From: Zygnema cylindricum
Taxonomy: Eukaryota; Streptophyta; Zygnematophyceae; Zygnematales; Zygnemataceae
Direction: 5' to 3'
Length of the DNA stretch: 50,000 nucleotides
Assembly: GCA_037447655.1 (NCBI GenBank)
Contig: JBBHKE010001418.1
Coordinates: forward strand, 1-50,000
A program made the translations under genes and the position numbers. Shown one piece after another: positions 41,504 to 50,000 of the stretch; positions within the stretch are counted from its first letter, which is position 1, and the number at the start of each line of letters is the position of its first letter. The notes beneath the pieces were generated by a model that was not told where the DNA came from, did not search any database, and worked only from the letters and a program-made list of their open reading frames with translations.

Positions 41504-42395
41504 TGAATTCTATAGGCTCCATTGCCACAAAGAATTCGCAGATAAAAAAAAAAACTAATCTAGATAGTGCCGACTCCAAGTTTATATAAACCCAAATGAT
41601 TGAACCTTTGACAATCAGAACCCCAATACAGCTTCACCCTAGTGAAATAAGACTTTTTGTGTGCTCAGTTCCTTCACATAATGCAAAGTTAGAACATGAG
41701 ATTTGGACACATTCACCCACTTTGACTTTCCCTAAGAAATGCAGCCACCCTGGCAGGCAATAACTCTGACCGACTACACCCTTGTGTAGAATAGACTCCA
41801 TTGAGTTCGCAACAAAAAGAATCATTGAATTTGCTCACTTGAGCATTAAGTTATCAATGGTCAAAGATGACCTATTTGTACAAATGCTCCTCTGGGAGAG
41901 AGGTTGAAAAACCAAATATATTATAAGTCCTAAGCTACCTCTCTAAACTTATTACTAAGGTACTAGACCAATCATATGACTGTAAAGTACAAGAAGGTAC
42001 AGGTACCGATGTACTTCTTGTACGGCCATAGAACGGCATGGCCGGTCCTCTGATGCGTGTCAGTTTCGGAGCCGTAGTTGCTCCTCGCGTAATATCCGTT
42101 GTCCAACCATATGTTGCCACGTGTTATCCGCCGACATCTGGTCCGCAAACCGCCAAACTTTTATTTCGGCATTCCGGCTCCACTGTGACTTTTTCGATCA
42201 CGAAGTCCACATTTGATTGCATCCGTTGAAATAAAATGTCGTTTTGTTTCGTAATCGATATATATTGAGTATGTAGATTAGTGTTCTGTATAGATACGTT
42301 TCACACATAATACATGTATCGTTTCATTAAAACCTATGAGATAAGGCTAACGGCTACGCCGTACGTCCTATATCGCGAAGGAACCAGGTTCAAAT
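41504..42395 (-). repeat. Copia-type LTR piece, family C copy 1 (nested in the Gypsy LTR)
   Basis: It starts TGAATTCTATAGGCTCC (plus strand) and matches the inverted solo LTR at 12958-14152. It is cut at its right end inside the tRNA-like head (GATAAGGCTAACGGCTAC ... AGGTTCAAAT), where copy 2 begins. Confidence 0.75.
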
Positions 42396-42652
42396 TGAAA
42401 CTCTGAGACCTCCATTGGCCCTCAGAGTATGCAGGAGCAAAAGAAGCTGATCTAGATAGTGCCGACTCCAAGTTAATATAAACCCAAGTGACTCACCCCT
42501 TGACAGTCAGAACCCCAATATAGATTCACCCCTGTGAAATAACACTTTGTGTGTGCTCAGTCCACCACAGAATGCAAAGATAGAATATGAGATTTGGACA
42601 CATTCACCCACTTTGACTTTCCCTTAGAAATGCAGCCAGCCTGGCAGACAAA
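42396..42652 (-). repeat. Copia-type LTR piece, family C copy 2
   Basis: It starts TGAAACTCTGAGACCTCC, like the LTR edge of Copia element 2. It then repeats the TAGATAGTGCCGACTCCAAG ... CATTCACCCACTTTGAC blocks of copy 1 and stops near GGCAGACAAA, where family D sequence resumes. Confidence 0.7.
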
Positions 42653-43285
<633 letters not shown>

Positions 43286-43900
43286 ATGTATTAAAAGCAT
43301 AATATATGTATATAATTATAATATATAAATAAATAAAATGTAGATTATGAATACATATTATACATTGTGTGGATGAAAACACGAATCCGACAAATATTCA
43401 GGCACTAGTAACAAAATTGAATAAAAAAAACGATAAAAGTAAAGAATATTGAATAAAATAACAACAATAAAAAAAAAGAGATGAAATAACACAAATGCAT
43501 AACAGGAAACCAAAATATATATATATATATATATATTTATCAACAAAAGAAAAAACATGAAGAAAACCATGTTGAAACAGAGGAATAAGGAAAACCTTTT
43601 CTCCGAAGGTTGGTAGGCTTTCCGACGAGCTTTAAGCAACAACTGACGTCACCCGCACGTAGGCGAGTTTTGTTGGGGGACTGAGGATTCGATGGGAGCT
43701 CAGGAATCAATCACAGATCTCGTAATCAACAGGCATATCTACAGGCTCTATCTTATCGGAGAGAGAGGGAGAGAGAGAGGGGCGAGGAGAAGAAGAAAGA
43801 GAGGGAGAGAGAGAGGGAGAGGGAGGAGAAAAAATAGGAGGCGGGCGAGAAACAACCGAAATGTTGGAAGGACAGTCGAATTCTTAATTTTTACGCCAAT
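43286..43900. repeat. AT-rich and GA-rich low-complexity DNA
   Basis: A short (AT)n run lies at about 43514-43536 and a GAGAGG-type purine tract at about 43759-43830. No gene was recognised. Confidence 0.7.
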
Positions 43901-46900
43901 GGACGTGACTCGGGTCAGGCTTTATGCCTCGTAAGACGCAGTAGCGCGGTTAGAATGGGCGGACAGAATAAGAACGACGAGAAGAGCAAAAAGACAAAAG
44001 CATGCTAGTATTTTTTTTGAAAAAATTTCTCAATGCTTCACGGGCAGTTTTTGTGGATTCCTCCTTACCTATTAATTTTGTTTTTCTTTCCTAAAACTAC
44101 CGTATAGTACTATACGGTACAATACACGTGCAGCAAGTCGAGCGGTTGCGGATTAAAAGGCGCACCTTAGAGCGGTTGTCGTAATCATTCATCTCGGGCA
44201 CTGAAAAAAATGTTAGATTTAATGTTAAATCGCGCTAAGTGACGCTTCAGTGAACCGACCAAAGGGCAAAGCAGCGGGACGCCCCCGACTATTATTGTAG
44301 ACGTCACTAATTTTAGGAAGTTTCGTAGTCGTCTACATTTCGTTTCGTACTATCGTAGGCTGTCGCGTATTTTGTAGAGGTCTACACTTGTCACATATTT
44401 GAAGTAATGAAGGAGTTAGTAAAAATTGACATTGGAACACTTTGAAAAGTACACCGTAAAATCTCCGCGAAAAATCCAAAGTAAAGTTTCAAAGTTTCGG
44501 TTACATGGGAACACGCCCTAAGGTCGCTTCTCCATCAAGCGCCGACTGTAATCGTACGGAAATGTTTATTGCCAGTAAAATTTGGTTCACTTCTCCATCA
44601 GGTCGTGTCACCAAGGAGTCAATCGTGGACGTGCTTTCCTTCGATTGGATGCACGTAGATTTTTGTTTTGACGACAAGCGTCGTCAAAGATTCCAAAAGC
44701 GAAATATCTCAACTAATATTTGTACAATCAACCGTTTTTTCGTTGTTTCAACAGTTTTATATATCTGTCGAAAATACATGGACGTACAGACGTACACAGA
44801 TGTACTGTACCATTGGAACGTTCATGTTTCATCAATGTACTTGCCGTCCTTTTGAAGTCGTGGCTCCGATTTAACGTTTTTACTTTGAAACCTTGCTACG
44901 TCCGCCTCTAACATGAATCAAAGCGGCCGCCTTTTGTGCATACGTCTTTCACGGCCTGGAATCCTTTCACCTGCAAAATATATCGAAACTTTATATATCG
45001 GAACCATATCAGAACTTAGAAGACAGCAGGCTCAACAAATTATGGTTGACGATGAATGGTGGTGGAGGAGACACGACACATTCTTCAACAAACCTTTTTT
45101 GTGGTTTTTGTCGTATCTGAGGGTGCGTCTCTATGTATTTCAAACTTAGAGATTTTTTTTTGTTTTCTAGCACAGATCCGGTGGACCCGGATTTCGAGTG
45201 TCCCTGTGTACCAAACGAAATTGTCACTTAAAGGCGTGATGATTGTATACGTCGACAAAGCCCGTGACGGCTGTCAATCTCTACAATCTATGATGACGCA
45301 CGTTATTTTTTGTAACTGCTTGTGACGACGCGTGACTTTTCGTGACATTGTAGACCTACCGCCCTGCACCCAGTGCCGTTTCATGATTGAAGAAGATGCG
45401 TTTTGCCTTTGCGTCTATTGTCGGCTCAACGTGAAATGGCATATGAACCTTGAGACCCCTACAAAAGAATAATCCGTACTGGATGGAAACGGACAAAACA
45501 AAACAAACTGTCTACTTCTCTTTGTCGTATTAGACAAAAACGGACAAATCATAGCGAATCGTGTACACTTCCACGTCGCTTGAAATCGTTTGAAAATTTT
45601 CAACAAAAAAATACACGTGCGAATACGTGTTCCTATTTGTTTACAAAAAATCCCTAATTTTAAAACACATCGGCCCTGTATTTTAAAGATAAGGTTGAAG
45701 ATGACGTTTTTTTGTCGTCGAAGTGGGTCGAAAAACACAAGACGACAACATGTAGTACATTTTAAATTCGATGATGACGCAAAATGTACTTCTCTTTTTT
45801 TCTATTTTATTGTACGGTTGAAACTTACGCGGTACGGCTCTAAGTTTTACAGGATAACGACAGGAAAAAACCCTTACTTAAGCACACAGAGACGCACCCT
45901 GAGGCCTGTCATGAGACGATTCTGTCACGAGATTCGCAACGCGTCGTTTAAGCGCCCACGCTATTTTAGTTTTGTCGCTCATCCAGTTTAATCACTGTGG
46001 ACGCACGCAGTCCAGTACATTAAAGTACGGAAAGTACACCTGAGCGAATCGGCACAGAGCAGTTTAGTATATCCGTAGTTCGTTCGGATTAGTTCGGCGT
46101 TTATTTCGGTTCAGGACATTGGTCAGCATATTGCCAGCTGTTACACACGTGTGAATCTGCATCCTTATTTTCTGGCCTCATTGTCAGACAATAAAAGTCG
46201 CTCGACCTATTTAAGCGATGTACTTCTGGCATTTTGTCGTATTAGCCGGATGTTCTTGTCGAAATTTCCTTAAGAAATTTCTGAGAATTGTACTTGCGAA
46301 ACTGGAAAAATAATGGACTGCAGCATGTAGATTTCCAGTAAGGAATAACTTGACGACACGTGGCCGATGATTATTGGTTTATACATACGTAACTAAAACG
46401 TTTTGACGCCAGCAGAAACGTGAAACGCACTTCGTTACACATAAAGTGCATTTCGGCAGTTTCGCCTGCAGAGACGACGCACGTGGACCCGTGAAAAATG
46501 TCAGATTGGTAGTCAGATTCTTGAGATACGGGAGAATCTACGCGATCTTCCTTTTGATTGGATTTGAAAAATTAGGGTTTTAGTAATGGCTTGCTTTCCT
46601 GGTCGCCAGTTTTCGATTTAAAAATGACAAAAGGAAATGAACCGCTTTTACGCGGCTTGTACGTTGTAAGCATATTCACACGTGCGGAGCGCTTCGACTT
46701 GTGAGAATTAATAATATTCTGACACGTGTAGACAGTCCAACACATAGAGATACACGGTATGTGAAAAATCTAACATTTCAATTGAGGCCGGTAGTACTTC
46801 TTGAATGACGTTTGTTTATTTGTTATCGTGTACCTTTATGAGCTACTTGTACTTTGTGCTGATGTCATATTGTACAAAGGGAAACACACGTCGCAAGACG

Positions 46901-48089
46901 ATTTCTACATAGCGCGAGAGTCTACGTCAACAAATGGATAAATGTACATAACCTGTACAAAGTTAGTACGAGCTGACGGCGATTACTTTGACTTTCGAAA
47001 AGCGATCGGTTTATCTGACGACCGACCAACATTTTACCGCAGTGTTAGCCGGCTCGTTTCAGGCGAGTTGGCTAAACGGTGGAACTGCGTCATAGAACAC
47101 GAGAGCAAGAGCAGCCGAGGAATACATTTCTGTACCGTACTGTACCGTCCAGCGCGCGTTTGTCGTGACACGTCAAGGCGTCAACCAAAGTACAACTCGT
47201 AAAATGTTAGCCGGTCGCGAGGAAAGCGCGTCGATTTGAAAAAGTCAAGGTTATCAATCCTTTTGGCCGTCATTTCGTACATATAATGTACGAACACTGT
47301 ACTTTTATGTAATTACTGACGTACACTCCTGCACCTAAAACTCACTCCTGCAAAAAGTGTTCCCCGGGTCAAGGTCAGTCAACGGACTGGCCGTGAAAAC
47401 CTGTTACAGCTTTTTCCATTTTGTACTAATATGTACGGCTATTTGTACTAGATCGTACTTACTGACGTAGGCAGCTGCGGTCAACCAAAATGTCCAATGA
47501 ATTCCCTATTTCTATGCCTCAGTGACATTAGTCGGTCATGTAATCGGTTTTCACTTTTCAGCAGTCAGAAAAGTACAGCAGTCAATAGCATTTGTCGTTA
47601 TTACCACATTCGTACATATTCTGTACGAACAGATTTGTACTTGCTGCACAAAACCTTCGCGCGGATAATATCGTGTCGGCCAAAAAAAGTGTTTCCCTAA
47701 TGACTGTGCTTTTCTGTCCCTTGCAACTGGAAGCATAGAATCGTACGAAAAGTACAGTTTAGGTCGAAACTGTTCCGTCTACAATTGAAAATCGCAGTTA
47801 ACCTCTGCGTCGATCTTTGGCAATACCGCAGCAGTTTCTGCCACGTGCGAATGTTGTGACTTCCCATGGCAGATTTAAAAGTTGCCTATGTTTACAAATT
47901 TGTTTTTGTTCTTGTTTGACTCCTGGAAGTCAAAATTTATCATTTTTTTATACTGCAAAGAAGAAAAAATAAAAAAGAAAAAAGAAAAAAAGGAAACAGG
48001 CTTTTAGATCCTTAGCCCTAAAGTGCGGATTCGTTTGTCTTTTCCTTCGTCTTTTTTGTAGAACCGTACAGCTGACTGTCTTGTTCGAA
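43901..48089. other. About 4 kb without a recognised gene
   Basis: Short frames are present (the longest about 133 codons at 45590-45991 and 86 codons at 46942-47202) but none shows a known domain, and overlapping frames of similar length occur on both strands. GTAC words are frequent. A perfect 22-bp palindrome centred on GTAC lies at 44098-44119 (TACCGTATAG-TAC-TATACGGTA, overlapping at the centre). The right end should contain the promoter of the kinase gene; I cannot place its elements. Confidence 0.5.
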
Positions 48090-48408
48090 ATAACATATTT
48101 CTGCATTTTTTAGCACTGCACTTCATTTACTCTTTCGTTGCTGTTTTCTTTTTTACACTTTTATTTTGCCTTTTATTCTTTAAAACCAAATGTATCGTCG
48201 ACACAAGACTTCATTTTTGCCATTTTTGCACTCTTAGTTCTGCTTTAGCCGTACTCTTTTCTCTTTTTAAACTTCCTTTTTTTCTGAAATCTACCCTTCT
48301 TTTGTGAACTTTTTTTTTTTTAATTTATTTATCCTTGCAACCTTTTTGACTTTCTCTCTTTCCTTCTTTTTTTTCCTCTCTCTTTCCTTCCCTCTTTTTA
48401 ACCCTAAA
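48090..48408 (+). promoter_or_regulatory. Pyrimidine-rich 5' leader of the kinase gene
   Basis: Dominated by T and C (TTTTCTTTTTTACAC, CTCTCTTTCCTTCCCTC), as is common in plant 5' untranslated leaders. An in-frame ATG at 48304 lies upstream of the chosen start with no stop between them. The transcription start is not visible from sequence. Confidence 0.5.
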
Positions 48409-49800
48409 ATGGGCCAATGTATGTCCATCCGGGAATCTCTGCCGCATCCCGACGCGCAAAACACTGAAACCAGTCCAAACCCTAAACGCGCTAAAAACCC
48501 TAAAACCAAGGAAACCAACCGTCCAGAGGAATCCACACCAAATGGAGGAAGCAGAGGACCTTTTCCTACATCCCCCTCATCAGAAAAAATAGTACATTCT
48601 GTCCAGAAAAAAAAACAGTCAGATTTTTCCTCTCCTGCCCCTTTTCCTTCTCCTTCTCCTTCTCCCATTCCGCCCAATCAGAATGCGGCAAGAAAGCATG
48701 ACTCCAGTCTTCCCTTGGGGCTCCGCACTGATTTCGGATACTCGAGAGACTTCGATTCTTATTTCAAACTGGGGAAAGAGCTCGGCCATGGGCAGTTTGG
48801 GACCACATATAATGCTGTGGATAAGGCGACAGGAGAGAGGTTTGCCTGCAAGACTATTCAGAAGAAGCAGGTGACTGTCTTTTACATTTCGAAAGTTGTA
48901 TATGAATTTTACGTTTAAGTTTAAAACCTTATCTTGTCCTTTGACTGCATTTCTATGCAGTTGATTGAGGCATTCGACCGTAAAATAATATAAAAAAATG
49001 ATTTTGATTCAATTATGTTACTCACTCATCATTTATTATCTTCTGAAAAAATGTTTTTCCTTAAATGGTTCGTTTCTTTTAGAGTGTGGTTGGACAAATG
49101 GTAATAACCTTTTGCTTTACACTTTTACACATATTAAATGGACAAGTCAGAATGTACTCTGCCCATCGCTATCAGTGTTATCCATTTTTTGGGCACTCAA
49201 AAACGTCTTGAACTATATGTTCATTGTTGAATTTTGTTTTTTAATGGAGCAATTGCAAGGTATTGGTTTCACCCTCCGATCAATTTATGATTTTGGGTCA
49301 AAAAGACACTCACTCGAATTAGAGTGATTAACTCTCATAGAGATGGGAAATACTGTAGGCTATTCTCTTTAAGACAAGGTTTCACTCATCGATAAAATCA
49401 ATTGAACAGAAAAAAATTATGGCATAGACACAAAACCTTTTATTTCTTTCTATGAAGTAACCACATCTCAGATCTCTTTAAAATTTTAGTTGAAGGCTAA
49501 AGGCTGCCCTTTAAGTGATATGGAAACAGAGAGGATTGGCAATCCCATTAAACAAAGGATTTGTTAAAACTTTTAGAGTGGGCTTTAGTGTCACGTGAAA
49601 GTCGAAGAAACGGTCTTGTGATTGTCTCTTACTCTTGTTTTCGAGAATGGTAATCGTTTTTTTTTTCAGATGAAACTTCCAATTGCAGTCGAGGATGTTC
49701 AACGAGAAGTAAAAATTCTTCAACTGTTGTCGGGACATCCCAATGTGGTTCAATTTAATGCGGTTTTTGAGAGCGACGAGTTGGTGTATATAGTTATGGA
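48409..49800 (+). CDS. Calcium-dependent protein kinase, 5' exons (partial)
   Basis: Exon 1 is 48409-48870 (154 codons), ending CAG|GTGACT. Exon 2 is 49670-49800, after TTTTTTCAG, ending ATGGA|GTATGT in phase 2. The start at 48409 gives MGQCMS: Gly2 suits N-myristoylation and Cys4 palmitoylation, which tether plant CDPKs to membranes. Residues 7-118 are a variable Ser/Pro/Lys-rich domain. The kinase domain starts near 119: glycine loop [11 protein letters not shown] (G126, G128, G131), ATP-binding Lys148 in FACKTI, then in exon 2 the [13 protein letters not shown] helix (Glu167) and HPNVVQF...VYIVME. PIAVEDV-REV is typical of the CPK16/18/28 subgroup (group IV). CDPKs sense calcium through C-terminal EF hands, which would lie outside the window. 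The kinase fold is certain; the CDPK subgroup is likely. Confidence 0.9.
48871..49669 (+). other. Intron 1 of the kinase gene
   Basis: 799 bp, GT...AG, T-rich with a TTTTTTTTTTCAG acceptor tract. Joining its flanks keeps the kinase frame (…QKKQ then MKLPIAVED…). Frames inside it (for example 48998-49327) have no recognisable domain. Confidence 0.85.
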
Positions 49801-50000
49801 GTATGTATCTTCTTTGTTTTCCCCATCTTCTCTGTTTTCGCCATCTTCTCTGTTTTCGCCATCTTCTCTGTTTTCGACATGTTTTTAAATCAGTTTAAAT
49901 GCACTTTTTTTTTGTAAGGAATGTCTTTGCAAATTTTACATATTCCGAATTATATCTTGGTGTTATAGTCCTCTCCAGCTTGCCAGGATATGGATGGAAG
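49801..50000 (+). other. Start of intron 2, with an 18-bp minisatellite
   Basis: The donor GTATGT is followed at once by four 18-bp units (ATCTTCTCTGTTTTCGCC type, 49807-49878). Because 18 is a multiple of three, the repeat stays open as an SSLFSP peptide repeat if the intron is retained. No acceptor and exon 3 start were recognised before the window ends. Confidence 0.75.

Noticed and set aside
44505-45991. Cluster of frames of 60-135 codons
   Set aside because: Frames of similar length overlap in different phases and strands, with no domain and no consistent gene structure.
46942-47202. 86-codon frame with mixed composition
   Set aside because: Looks protein-like in composition but no family was recognised and no splice or promoter context supports it.

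Overview
The window looks like nuclear DNA of a green plant or streptophyte alga. Its only clear host gene is the 5' end of a plant-type calcium-dependent protein kinase at the right edge (48409 to beyond the window). Almost everything else that can be recognised is transposable-element sequence, much of it nested. The species cannot be named from sequence alone. Half-tRNA priming in the Copia elements and a cytosine methyltransferase inside a Ty3/Gypsy element are both unusual for flowering plants and would fit an early-diverging streptophyte; that is inference.

Layout. 1-5087: intergenic DNA with a TA-flanked MITE, a hAT-type MITE with a perfect 8-bp target duplication, a GTAC-rich block and a long inverted repeat. 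5088-11503: a complete, young Ty1/Copia element on the minus strand (LTRs, half-tRNAiMet primer site, gag, full pol, polypurine tract, 5-bp duplication), inserted into an older MITE. 11504-15660: more MITEs and a solo Copia-type LTR with SINE-like tRNA heads. 15670-20842: a solo LTR of the Gypsy family seen on the right, plus two pieces of a second Copia lineage with its LTRs. 21461-23688: a decayed plus-strand Gypsy fragment.

24134-43124: a large, decayed minus-strand Ty3/Gypsy element. Its pol order is protease, C5-cytosine DNA methyltransferase, reverse transcriptase, RNase H, integrase. Methyltransferase motifs IV to X share one reading frame with RT and RNase H, interrupted only by stop codons, so the methyltransferase was part of the polyprotein. 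This is the main finding. The protease region is duplicated in tandem (826 bp). A decayed Copia element (30201-36661) sits inside gag, and Copia-type LTR pieces sit inside the 5' LTR. The 3' end, including the 3' LTR, is missing.

43125-50000: a long (TA)n tract, about 4 kb without recognisable genes, then the kinase gene with a pyrimidine-rich leader, exon 1, intron 1, exon 2 and the start of intron 2.

Across the Copia-type LTRs the same antisense module recurs: a tRNA-like A/B-box head, a GCC-ATGG box, and a hairpin whose loop resembles CAGTGACTACGACAAGTATG. It also occurs in the solo LTR at 12958-14152 and as pieces elsewhere, which suggests a SINE carried in, or derived from, the LTRs.
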